From assembly GCF_000730565.1 (NCBI RefSeq), contig NZ_BBIQ01000018.1, forward strand, positions 1 through 64,000: a stretch of DNA of 64,000 nt. The letters are read 5' to 3'. Positions 25,569 through 32,935 of this stretch are shown here, piece by piece. Made by a program: the position numbers and the translations under genes. The notes beneath the pieces were generated by a model. It made no database searches and was not told the origin of the DNA. It worked only from the letters and a program-made list of their open reading frames with translations. This DNA comes from Pseudomonas fulva NBRC 16637 = DSM 17717 (GTDB taxonomy: Bacteria; Pseudomonadota; Gammaproteobacteria; Pseudomonadales; Pseudomonadaceae). The first letter of the stretch is position 1. Every line of letters starts with the position of its first letter.

Positions 25569-25609
25569 TCTTCGCACCAAGGGCCTTTGAACACCTTGGC
25601 GCTACGCGA

Positions 25610-25632
25610 AAGCGACCTTCGGGTCGCTTTTT
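25610..25632 (+). terminator. Intrinsic terminator of the tRNA cluster
   Basis: AAGCGACC (25610-25617) and GGTCGCTT (25622-25629) flank a TTCG tetraloop and run into TTTTT. Confidence 0.92.
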
Positions 25633-25764
25633 GCGTTTTTGGCGTTTGCCGTATTGACCTTGCCGCCTGCATGAAACCTTGCGGGTACTTCACCGACCAG
25701 CGGTTCCTGTACCTGGCTGCTGTGTTGCACAATAGGCACCTTCTTGAAATACCCGGAACCCTCG

Positions 25765-26655
25765 ATGACAAGATCTTCCGTTTCTGGTGCGCTCGTGCTG
25801 GCCGCCCTGTTGGCCGTGTCGAGCGGTTGTGCGTCCAAGAAACCTGCGGTGTACGAGCATGAGAACTTCGACGACTCAGGCACGTTCTCGCGCAGCTTTC
25901 CCGTAGGGGATGCCAACTCCTGCGAAGCCGCACGCCGTGCGCTGCTCAGCCAGGGCTATATCATCACCAGCAGCGGCCCTAACCAGGTGGTCGGCAACAA
26001 GAGTTTCCAGCAAAACAGCGATAACCACCTGCAGATCAGCTTCAATGTCACGTGTGCGCCCGATGCGAGCGACGAGCAGCACTCGACCATGTTCGCCAAC
26101 GCCTTGCAGGACCGCTATGCCCTGAAAAAGTCCAATACATCGGCAAGCCTGGGAGTAGGGGTGCTGGGGTCGGTGTCGATGCCGATTGGCTCGAGCGATG
26201 ACTCCATGGTGAAAGTGGCCAGTGAGACAGTCACCGCCGCGCAGTTTTACGACCGCTACTTCGCGTTGGTGGAAAGTTACCTGCCCAAGACCAAGCCCAA
26301 GGCCCAATCCTTGAGCCAGCCCAAAGCTGAACAACCCGCGCCCAAGGCTGAGAAGCCTGCGGTGGAACTGGGCTTGCCGGAGCAGGCTGCGGCAAACCCA
26401 GCGCCAGTCCCGGTCGAGGCTGCACCTGCACCTGCACCGGCTGGGCCAGACACTGCGCCCAAGGACGGTGCATCGCCCGCGGCCGTCGCGCCTAGCCAGC
26501 AGGCTCTCCAGGCACCTGACAGTGGGGATGAATTGAGCTCGCAGCCCGTTGCGCCCCCGGCCGATGCGGCGCCCATCGAGGTGCAGCCGGCTGAGCCGGC
26601 CGTGCCAGCCCCGCAGGATCAAACGGCTACACAGGGCCAGCCCTCTACCCCATGA
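25765..26655 (+). CDS. DUF2242-type outer-membrane or periplasmic lipoprotein
   Basis: This 296-aa lipoprotein has a signal peptide with lipobox LAVSSGC (Cys at about 22), then an N-terminal domain of about 150 residues (YEHENFDDSGTFSRSFPV) that I place in DUF2242, and a Pro/Ala/Glu-rich tail (about 170-296) likely spanning towards the wall. ATG 25765 gives a normal signal peptide; a TTG at 25744 adds seven residues ahead of it. The second residue after Cys is Ser, consistent with outer-membrane sorting. No function is known. It is convergent with the CoA-transferase genes. Confidence 0.8.
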   Translation: MTRSSVSGALVLAALLAVSSGCASKKPAVYEHENFDDSGTFSRSFPVGDANSCEAARRALLSQGYIITSSGPNQVVGNKSFQQNSDNHLQISFNVTCAPDASDEQHSTMFANALQDRYALKKSNTSASLGVGVLGSVSMPIGSSDDSMVKVASETVTAAQFYDRYFALVESYLPKTKPKAQSLSQPKAEQPAPKAEKPAVELGLPEQAAANPAPVPVEAAPAPAPAGPDTAPKDGASPAAVAPSQQALQAPDSGDELSSQPVAPPADAAPIEVQPAEPAVPAPQDQTATQGQPSTP

Positions 26656-26704
26656 GGCCGTAAAGCCGGCGCCGCCACGCTTCGGGCGTCAAATCGGCCA
26701 GGCG

Positions 26705-27364
26705 CTAGCGATGTTTGACAGACCGGTCGATCAGCGGTACGCCACTGAGCGCCTGCAGCGTTTGGAAGGTGATGGCCGCGCAAATCTCGACCACTTCGAG
26801 CCCTGCCGGCGTTACGTCCAGTACCGCGAGGTCCGTGTAGATGCGGCTCACGCACCCGATGCCCGTCAGAGGGTAGGTGCATTCGCTCACCAATTTGCTT
26901 TCGCCGGTTTTGGTCAGGTGGTCCATCATCACGAAGACTTGCCGGGCGCCGGTGGCCAGGTCCATCGCGCCGCCCACCGCGGGGATCGACCCCTCGGCGC
27001 CGGTGTGCCAGTTAGCCAGGTCGCCGTTCACCGAAACCTGAAAAGCACCGAGCACAGCGATGTCCAGATGCCCACCGCGCATCATCGAAAATGAATCGGC
27101 GTGGTGGAAATAGGCACCACCGGTCAGCAGGGTCACGTGCTGCTTGCCAGCATTGATCAAGTCGTCGTCTTCCTCGCCTGGCGCAGGGCTGGGTCCCATG
27201 CCCAGCACTCCATTTTCACTGTGCAGGAACACTTCCTTGTCGCCCAGGTAGTTGGCGACCAGTGTGGGGGCGCCGATGCCCAGGTTGACGTAGGCACCTT
27301 CCTCAATGTCGGCTGCAACACGCTGGGCCATGGCGGTACGCGAGAGTCGTTGGTTGATGGTCAT
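26705..27364 (-). CDS. pcaJ: 3-oxoacid (3-oxoadipate) CoA-transferase subunit B
   Basis: This beta subunit (219 aa) transfers CoA from succinyl-CoA to a 3-oxoacid, most likely 3-oxoadipate in the beta-ketoadipate pathway. The catalytic glutamate is in HSENGVLGMGP (about 45-55). IGAPTLVANYLG and GGAMDLATGARQV are typical of the family. It lies 9 bp after the alpha-subunit gene. Sequence resembles PcaJ/CatJ more than acetoacetate transferases, but no other aromatic-catabolism gene is in view, so the substrate remains inferred. Confidence 0.88.
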   Translation of the reverse strand: MTINQRLSRTAMAQRVAADIEEGAYVNLGIGAPTLVANYLGDKEVFLHSENGVLGMGPSPAPGEEDDDLINAGKQHVTLLTGGAYFHHADSFSMMRGGHLDIAVLGAFQVSVNGDLANWHTGAEGSIPAVGGAMDLATGARQVFVMMDHLTKTGESKLVSECTYPLTGIGCVSRIYTDLAVLDVTPAGLEVVEICAAITFQTLQALSGVPLIDRSVKHR

Positions 27365-27373
27365 GGCCAGGCC

Positions 27374-28066
27374 TCAGAATGGGTGGGTGGTCTGATGGGC
27401 GGCGGCGGGGGCCGCTACCACGCGTTGCACGAAGATGCCCGGCGTGACGATATGCTCCGGGTCCAGCTCACCCAGCGCGACGATCTGGTCGACCTGGACG
27501 ATGGCGGTCTTGGCAGCCATGGCCATGATCGGCCCGAAGTTGCGGGCGGCCTTGCGGTAGATCAGGTTGCCCCAGCGATCACCCTTGTGAGCCTTGATCA
27601 AGGCGAAATCGGCGTGCAACGGCATCTCCAGTACGTACTGGCGGCCGTCGATCTCCCGCGTTTCCTTGCCTTCGGCGAGCAAGGTGCCATAGCCGGTAGG
27701 TGAAAAGAAGGCGCCGATGCCAGAGCCTGCTGCGCGAATGCGCTCGGCCAGGTTGCCTTGCGGTACGACCTCCAGCTCGATCTTGCCAGCCCGGTACAGG
27801 GCGTCGAAAACGTACGAGTCCGATTGGCGCGGGAACGAACAGATGATCTTGCGCACACGCTCGGCCTTGAGCAATGCAGCAAGGCCAGTGTCGCCGTTGC
27901 CAGCATTGTTGCTGATGATGGTCAGGTCGCGTGCACCGGTGGCGATCAACCCGTCGATGAGTTCAGAGGGCATGCCGGCCGTACCGAAACCGCCGATCAG
28001 CAGGGTCGAGCCATCGGTGATGCCCGCCACGGCGCTGGCAATGGTTGCGTGGGTCTTGTCGATCAA
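27374..28066 (-). CDS. pcaI: 3-oxoacid (3-oxoadipate) CoA-transferase subunit A
   Basis: This alpha subunit (230 aa) carries GGFGTAGMPSELIDGL (CoA-binding loop, about 23-38) and the SFPRQSDSYVFDALYRAGKIELEVVPQGNLAERIRAAGSG core of PcaI/CatI-type proteins. The start chosen is TTG 28066 (MIDKTHATIASAV), which lines up with the usual family N-terminus and has GGGAG about 6 bases upstream; the frame stays open further upstream to ATG 28144, but that would add an unrelated 26 residues across a regulatory dyad. Forms the heteromeric enzyme with the next gene. Confidence 0.87.
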   Translation of the reverse strand: MIDKTHATIASAVAGITDGSTLLIGGFGTAGMPSELIDGLIATGARDLTIISNNAGNGDTGLAALLKAERVRKIICSFPRQSDSYVFDALYRAGKIELEVVPQGNLAERIRAAGSGIGAFFSPTGYGTLLAEGKETREIDGRQYVLEMPLHADFALIKAHKGDRWGNLIYRKAARNFGPIMAMAAKTAIVQVDQIVALGELDPEHIVTPGIFVQRVVAAPAAAHQTTHPF

Positions 28067-28423
28067 GGCGTAGCTCCCGTCGATGCTTTTGAAAAAAACG
28101 CCACCTGTGCAGTGCTCCATGCTCCGAGCACTGACTGGCGCTTGATGGGGAATGAACGTGAAGCTAGCTTGCCGCAAGCCGAGCCGTGGGCGCAGGGGGC
28201 AAGGCAATATCTGGGCGATTACCGAACCCTTGTTGCGAGCGCGGTGGCGTCGGCTGTGTGAGGGGCGAATTGGATTAAACGAACGAGCCGGTCCACAGGT
28301 CCATGATCCTGACACGCGAGGGCGCGCTGCGCGAAAAGCATCGTCACGTCACCCTCCTGTCACGTCATCGCGCTAGGGTGCCGATGAACTCAGCAAACCG
28401 TATTCGGATAAGGACGCAGGAAG
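28067..28423. promoter_or_regulatory. Intergenic control region upstream of pcaI and the mini-ORF
   Basis: This 357-bp non-coding stretch contains an 8-bp inverted repeat CAGTGCTC-N8-GAGCACTG (28110-28117, 28126-28133) about 45 bp before pcaI. Two direct repeats GTCACGTCA (28343-28351, 28359-28367) start 16 bp apart and lie ahead of the mini-ORF. No RNA gene or terminator was recognised. Confidence 0.5.
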
Positions 28424-28510
28424 ATGGACGACTACCAGGAAGAGCTGCTGGAATTTCAGGCCCACGAGATGGACACGCCTGAACCGGCCGAAGACGCTAC
28501 CGAACTTTAG
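28424..28510 (+). CDS. Putative 28-residue acidic mini-protein
   Basis: The short frame starts MDDYQEELLEFQAHEMD and ends EDATEL, with about ten Asp/Glu and no basic residue apart from one His. An AGGA (within GCAGGAAG) lies at a plausible but close distance before the ATG. The codon choice is Pseudomonas-like. Its stop overlaps the convergent AraC-gene stop by 4 nt. I do not recognise a function; coding status rests on the ribosome site and composition only. Confidence 0.5.
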   Translation: MDDYQEELLEFQAHEMDTPEPAEDATEL

Positions 28511-29547
28511 TCCCCGCGTCGCTGCGTGCGGCGGTAACCGCCAGGCGTGAGCCCAGTCCAGCGCTTGAACGCGCGCTGGAAAGCCTCTGCCGAAGCGAAC
28601 CCCAGCAGGTAGGCGATTTCGCCGAAGCTCAACTGGGTGTCGCGGATATAGGTCTCGGCCAGGTCGCGTCGGGTGCCGTTCAACAGGTCACGAAAACGCG
28701 TGCCTTCTTCTGCCAGCCTGCGACGCAGCGTCCAGGGCGGAAGTTGGAGCTGCAGGGCAATTTCGTCGAGCTCTGGTTCACGTCCACCGTTTAGCAGCGG
28801 CCCTAGCAAATGGGTTATACGCTCGCCTAGGCTGCGCACGCGGGTCAGCTGATCCATGTGCGCCTCGCTCAGGGCCAGCAGTTGGTGCCAGGTGCTGGGG
28901 CAATGCCTGGGGTTTGACAATTGCAGCGTGGCGCGGCTCAGGCGCAACTGGTTGCACTCGGCGGCAAAGCGGACCGGCGCGCTGCACAGGGGCTGATAGA
29001 GGGCGGCGTAGCTTGGGGCTGCGAACTCGATGTCCATCCGCTCGGCCACCACTGGCGTACCGACCAGGTCGCCCAGCTGGGCCAACCAGCCGGCGAGCAG
29101 CGAGTCGACCACAAAGCGGTTGTAGGCGTTGTAGGGGCTGATGGAGTAAAAACGCAGCCAAGCGCCTTCGCCATCTTCGCAGTAAGTGCAATGGCCTCGA
29201 TAGTTGGACGCGTACAGCGGCTCGAAGCGTAGCAGGGTGCGCGCCGCCTCGCCCAGGGTCGGCGCTTGCCCTGCCGTGACCCCGGCCAGCCCGGTATGGG
29301 CCAGCCGGCTCAACTGGCCAATCTGCAAACCCAGTGCAGGCTCGGCGCACAATGCGATGGCGGCGTGGCCCAGGTGCATGTAGCGCGGTATCGACAGGCG
29401 CGCATTGGCCTGGGCCAGCCGCGCCGGGTCCAGGCCATAGCGTTCGAGCAAGGGTGCAGGGTCGTGACCCAGCCGTCGAATCGCCTCCGCCAAGGGTTGC
29501 ACAAAGCCTACCGACAGGTCGCCCAGCCTTACCTGCGGGCGGCTCAT
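28507..29547 (-). CDS. AraC-family transcriptional regulator (OruR/Arabinose_bd type)
   Basis: This 346-aa regulator has an N-terminal effector domain (about 15-200) of the type found in OruR/ArgR-like and VirF-like Pseudomonas regulators, and a C-terminal double HTH (about 240-340) ending in FASAEAFQRAFKRWTGLTPGGYR, the AraC signature. Its start is only 4 bp from the stop of the upstream gene on the same strand, so it is very likely cotranscribed with the nitrilase-fold gene. Its target is unknown; it could act on itself, that gene or the divergent fadH. Confidence 0.9.
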   Translation of the reverse strand: MSRPQVRLGDLSVGFVQPLAEAIRRLGHDPAPLLERYGLDPARLAQANARLSIPRYMHLGHAAIALCAEPALGLQIGQLSRLAHTGLAGVTAGQAPTLGEAARTLLRFEPLYASNYRGHCTYCEDGEGAWLRFYSISPYNAYNRFVVDSLLAGWLAQLGDLVGTPVVAERMDIEFAAPSYAALYQPLCSAPVRFAAECNQLRLSRATLQLSNPRHCPSTWHQLLALSEAHMDQLTRVRSLGERITHLLGPLLNGGREPELDEIALQLQLPPWTLRRRLAEEGTRFRDLLNGTRRDLAETYIRDTQLSFGEIAYLLGFASAEAFQRAFKRWTGLTPGGYRRTQRRGD

Positions 29548-29551
29548 GGTG

Positions 29552-30694
29552 CTAGAGCCATATGTTCAGCAAGCGGGCACCTGGGCTGGGTGGCCCAGCC
29601 AACAGGTCGCCGGCTTGCCAGACGAAACCCTGGCCATCGGCGCCGTGCTCCCAGAACTGGCCGCGCATGAAGACGCTCACACTGCTCACCTGGTGACCGA
29701 TAGGCGCGGTCAGCCGGTGCCAGGCGTCCTGCTCGCTGACTTCGCCACGCTTGACGGCCAAGCGCGTGCTGACAGGCTGATGGCGATTTCCCCGCCAGGG
29801 CTCCAGCCAGCTGTGCCTGCCGCTCAGGAAGGCAGGGATGGCCACCAGTTCGACCGACTGGGCCAGCAACTGGTGGTGATTCTCCGGATACCAGCTGTCG
29901 CTTCCCACCAATACGCCAAGCCGCCCCGCAGGCGTCTGCAGCACCTGCAGAGGCTGGTCCACACCCGGGTGTATGAACCGCCTGTTCTCGCTGTCCGGAT
30001 AGTGCTGGGGCTGGGGTTGGCCCAGGATGGTGCCGTCGCCGGCGAACACCACGCTGCTGTTGAACAACGGGCCGCGCCCGGGGTGCAATGCACCCTCGCT
30101 GACGTAGGGTTGCGGCAGCACGATCGAGCCGGCTACCAGGGTTACGCCGAATTCCTTGGCCAAGCCGCCGAACACCTGCTGGTAATCGGCGGCCATCTGA
30201 TCGGCCTTCATGCGCAGATGAGCATCGGCCCGTCGGTCATCGCCCTCGGCCGCGAGCATGGCCCAGCCATAGCGAAGCGGATTGCTCAGTTCGAACCATT
30301 GCAGGGCCTCACGCTGGTGGGTCACCTGGTACAACGCGTTCTTCTCGCCGCGTGCCCACAGCCAGGTTCCGATGTGCTCAGGCAATACCACCACGGTGCG
30401 AGGCGTGATCAGGCCCAGCGTGCGCGCCTGCTCGAGGTAGGCGGCAAGCTTGCGGTGCAGACGTTGCAGGTCCTGGTAGTCCCCTGGGTACAGCAGCGGC
30501 TCGACGCCCAGCAGGTTGCCGTGTTCACCGGGTTGCCCGTGGTTGACTGCCAGCTTGATGCGCAGGTCGGACAGGTAGTGCCCCTGCGGGCGCTGTTGGG
30601 TCCAGAAGGCATAACCACACAAGGCGGCGATCACCACCAGCAGCAGGGCAGTTGTCAGGAGTTTTTTCATGAAACAGTAGAAGGCAATGGGCAT
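29552..30694 (-). CDS. Membrane-anchored nitrilase-fold protein lacking catalytic residues
   Basis: This 380-aa protein has one N-terminal membrane segment (about 10-30) and a carbon-nitrogen-hydrolase-like domain (about 45-350). The family Glu is kept (Glu106 in VLPEHIG). The catalytic Lys position falls in GQPQPQHYP (225-233), and the Cys of the usual ICYDxxFPE motif is Gly264 in LVGSDSWYPE. The strand order and the SDSWYPEN element make the family likely, but classical amidase chemistry is unlikely. ATG 30694 has an AGGG 7 bases upstream; ATG 30670 (MKKLLTTALLL) is an alternative. Four bp separate it from the AraC gene. It may bind or sense a substrate rather than cleave it. Confidence 0.7.
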   Translation of the reverse strand: MPIAFYCFMKKLLTTALLLVVIAALCGYAFWTQQRPQGHYLSDLRIKLAVNHGQPGEHGNLLGVEPLLYPGDYQDLQRLHRKLAAYLEQARTLGLITPRTVVVLPEHIGTWLWARGEKNALYQVTHQREALQWFELSNPLRYGWAMLAAEGDDRRADAHLRMKADQMAADYQQVFGGLAKEFGVTLVAGSIVLPQPYVSEGALHPGRGPLFNSSVVFAGDGTILGQPQPQHYPDSENRRFIHPGVDQPLQVLQTPAGRLGVLVGSDSWYPENHHQLLAQSVELVAIPAFLSGRHSWLEPWRGNRHQPVSTRLAVKRGEVSEQDAWHRLTAPIGHQVSSVSVFMRGQFWEHGADGQGFVWQAGDLLAGPPSPGARLLNIWL

Positions 30695-30775
30695 GAGGGA
30701 GCCCTAGGGTAGACGCGCTGTTCGTGATGATCAATAACTTGTCAGTTCCGGTCATTGAGCCGGTTCAAACGGCTG

Positions 30776-30789
30776 TTTACTGTCTGCTT
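30776..30789. promoter_or_regulatory. PsrA-like operator upstream of fadH
   Basis: CAAAC-GGCT-GTTTA (30776-30789) matches the PsrA consensus (G/C)AAAC-N2-4-GTTT(G/C) at all but the last base. A -10-like TATAAC follows at 30802-30807. PsrA is the fatty-acid-responsive repressor of beta-oxidation genes in Pseudomonas, which suits fadH. Confidence 0.55.
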
Positions 30790-30856
30790 CATATAACGAC
30801 AAGGCCGCCTTTAGGCCAGATGCCCGTTTACCGTGATCACCTTGGGAATCCGAACC

Positions 30857-32893
30857 ATGACAGACACCCCTTACCCGCACCTGCTGGCCCCGCTGGACCT
30901 GGGCTTCACCACGTTGCGTAACCGTACCCTGATGGGCTCCATGCACACGGGTCTTGAGGAACGTCCTGGCGGGTTCGAGCGCATGGCTGCCTATTTTGCC
31001 GAACGGGCGCAGGGCGGCGTAGGGCTGATGGTCACAGGCGGCATTGCACCCAATGACGAGGGCGGTGTGTACGCAGGCGCCGCCAAACTCAGCACCGATG
31101 CCGAAGCCGAGCAGCACCGCATCGTCACCGAAGCAGTGCACGCCGCCGGTGGCAAGATTTGCCTGCAGATCCTGCATGCCGGGCGCTATGCCTACAGCCC
31201 GCGTCAAGTGGCGCCAAGCGCCATTCAAGCGCCGATCAACCCGTTCAAGCCCCGGGAACTGGACGAGGCGGGAATCGAAAAACAGATTGCCGACTTCGCC
31301 CACTGCGCGCTGCTTGCGCAAAAGGCAGGTTACGACGGCGTCGAGGTCATGGGCTCGGAAGGCTATTTCATCAACCAGTTCCTCGCCGCCCACACCAACC
31401 ACCGCACCGACCGTTGGGGTGGCAGCTACGAAAATCGCATGCGCCTGGCCGTGGAAATCGTCAGCCGGGTGCGCGGCGCGGTGGGCCCGAATTTCATCAT
31501 CATCTTCCGCCTTTCGATGCTCGACCTGGTCGAGGGCGGCAGCTCCTGGGACGAGATCGAGACCCTGGCCAAGGCCATCGAGCGGGCGGGGGCCACGTTG
31601 ATCAACACGGGTATTGGCTGGCACGAGGCGCGCATTCCCACCATCGCCACCAAGGTGCCGCGGGCAGCCTTCAGCAAGGTCACCGCCAAGTTGCGTGGAG
31701 TAGTGGGTATTCCTTTGATCACCACCAACCGTATCAATACCCCAGAAGTGGCCGAGGCGGTGCTGGCCGAAGGGGATGCGGACATGGTGTCCATGGCCCG
31801 GCCGTTTCTGGCCGATCCTGCCTTCGTCAACAAGGCTGCCGCCGGGCGTGCTGATGAAATCAATACCTGCATCGGCTGCAACCAGGCGTGCCTGGACCAT
31901 ACGTTCGGCGGCAAGCTGACCAGCTGCCTGGTAAACCCACGGGCCTGCCATGAAACCGAACTCAACTACCTGCCCGTGCGCATGGCCAAGCGCATTGCCG
32001 TCGTGGGTGCCGGCCCAGCAGGCCTTGCCGCTGCAACAGTGGCCGCTGAACGTGGCCATGTGGTGACCTTGTTCGAATCGGCCAGCGAAATTGGCGGCCA
32101 GTTCAATGTTGCCAAGCGCGTGCCAGGCAAGGAGGAATTCAACGAGACCCTGCGGTATTTTCGCAACAAGCTACGCACCACGGGCGTTGACGTACGCTTG
32201 AACACGCGCGTCGACGTGCCAGCGCTGGTGGCCGGCGGCTATGACGAAATCATCCTCGCTACTGGCATTCTGCCCCGCGCGCCGGCGATCCCGGGGATTG
32301 GGCACCCCAAGGTGCTCAGCTACCTGGATGTGCTGCTTGAGCGTAAGCCTGTGGGCAAGACAGTGGCTGTGATCGGCGCCGGGGGCATCGGTTTCGATGT
32401 ATCCGAATACCTGGTGCATCAGGGCGTATCCACCAGCCTGGACCGCGAAGCATTCTGGAAGGAGTGGGGTATCGATACCCACCTCCAGGCGCGCGGTGGT
32501 GTGGCGGGTATCACGCCACAGCCCCACGCACCCGCCCGGCAGGTGTACTTGATGCAGCGCAAGACATCCAAGGTAGGGGATGGCTTGGGCAAGACCACTG
32601 GCTGGATCCACCGCACCGGGTTGAAGAACAAGCAGGTGAAGATGCTCAATGGCGTCGAGTACCTGGCCATTGATGACGCGGGCCTGCATGTGCGAATTGG
32701 CGGCGGCGAGCCGCAGGTGCTGGCGGTGGACAACGTGGTGATCTGCGCAGGCCAGGACCCGCTGCGCGAATTGCAGGACGGTCTGGTGGCTGCGCGGCAG
32801 TCGGTACACTTGATCGGCGGTGCTGACGTGGCGGCAGAGCTCGATGCCAAGCGGGCGATCGATCAGGGATCGAGGTTGGCGGCGCAGCTTTGA
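30857..32893 (+). CDS. fadH: NADPH-dependent 2,4-dienoyl-CoA reductase
   Basis: FadH (678 aa) reduces 2,4-dienoyl-CoA during beta-oxidation of unsaturated fatty acids. It comprises an N-terminal FMN-binding Old-Yellow-Enzyme barrel (about 1-320; SEGYFINQFLAAHTNHRTDRWGGSYENR), a 4Fe-4S site (CIGCNQACLDHTFGGKLTSC) and a C-terminal FAD/NAD(P) Rossmann part (IAVVGAGPAGLAAA). Length is close to the E. coli enzyme. ATG 30857 begins the conserved MTDTPYPHLLAPLDLG; a GTG lies upstream in frame. The leader holds a PsrA-like site. Confidence 0.96.
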   Translation: MTDTPYPHLLAPLDLGFTTLRNRTLMGSMHTGLEERPGGFERMAAYFAERAQGGVGLMVTGGIAPNDEGGVYAGAAKLSTDAEAEQHRIVTEAVHAAGGKICLQILHAGRYAYSPRQVAPSAIQAPINPFKPRELDEAGIEKQIADFAHCALLAQKAGYDGVEVMGSEGYFINQFLAAHTNHRTDRWGGSYENRMRLAVEIVSRVRGAVGPNFIIIFRLSMLDLVEGGSSWDEIETLAKAIERAGATLINTGIGWHEARIPTIATKVPRAAFSKVTAKLRGVVGIPLITTNRINTPEVAEAVLAEGDADMVSMARPFLADPAFVNKAAAGRADEINTCIGCNQACLDHTFGGKLTSCLVNPRACHETELNYLPVRMAKRIAVVGAGPAGLAAATVAAERGHVVTLFESASEIGGQFNVAKRVPGKEEFNETLRYFRNKLRTTGVDVRLNTRVDVPALVAGGYDEIILATGILPRAPAIPGIGHPKVLSYLDVLLERKPVGKTVAVIGAGGIGFDVSEYLVHQGVSTSLDREAFWKEWGIDTHLQARGGVAGITPQPHAPARQVYLMQRKTSKVGDGLGKTTGWIHRTGLKNKQVKMLNGVEYLAIDDAGLHVRIGGGEPQVLAVDNVVICAGQDPLRELQDGLVAARQSVHLIGGADVAAELDAKRAIDQGSRLAAQL

Positions 32894-32919
32894 TTCACGG
32901 CCCACACCAGTGGCTGTGC

Positions 32920-32935
32920 TGATAGACTGGCGCCC
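32920..32935 (+). promoter_or_regulatory. Extended -10 directly before the PLP deaminase gene
   Basis: TGATAGACT (TGn plus -10 TAGACT at 32923-32928) ends 7 bases before the ATG at 32936, so a transcript from it would have almost no leader. Confidence 0.4.

Larger units (their letters stand above)
25246..25600 (+). repeat. Tandem duplication of a tRNA-Asp unit of about 209 bp
   Basis: Leader GTTTCAATCGGGCGCAAGCC (about 25253 and 25464) precedes both tRNA-Asp copies 2 and 3, and similar trailers (ATCTTCGCA, then GAACACCTTG) follow both. The tRNA starts are 209 bp apart (25283, 25492). Copy 1 lacks this leader in full, so the second duplication is the most recent. Confidence 0.75.

Noticed and set aside
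25100..25600. Repeated 77-nt blocks considered as a CRISPR-like array
   Set aside because: The blocks are tRNA-Asp genes with full cloverleaf and CCA ends, and the spacers are themselves repeated; no cas genes are near.
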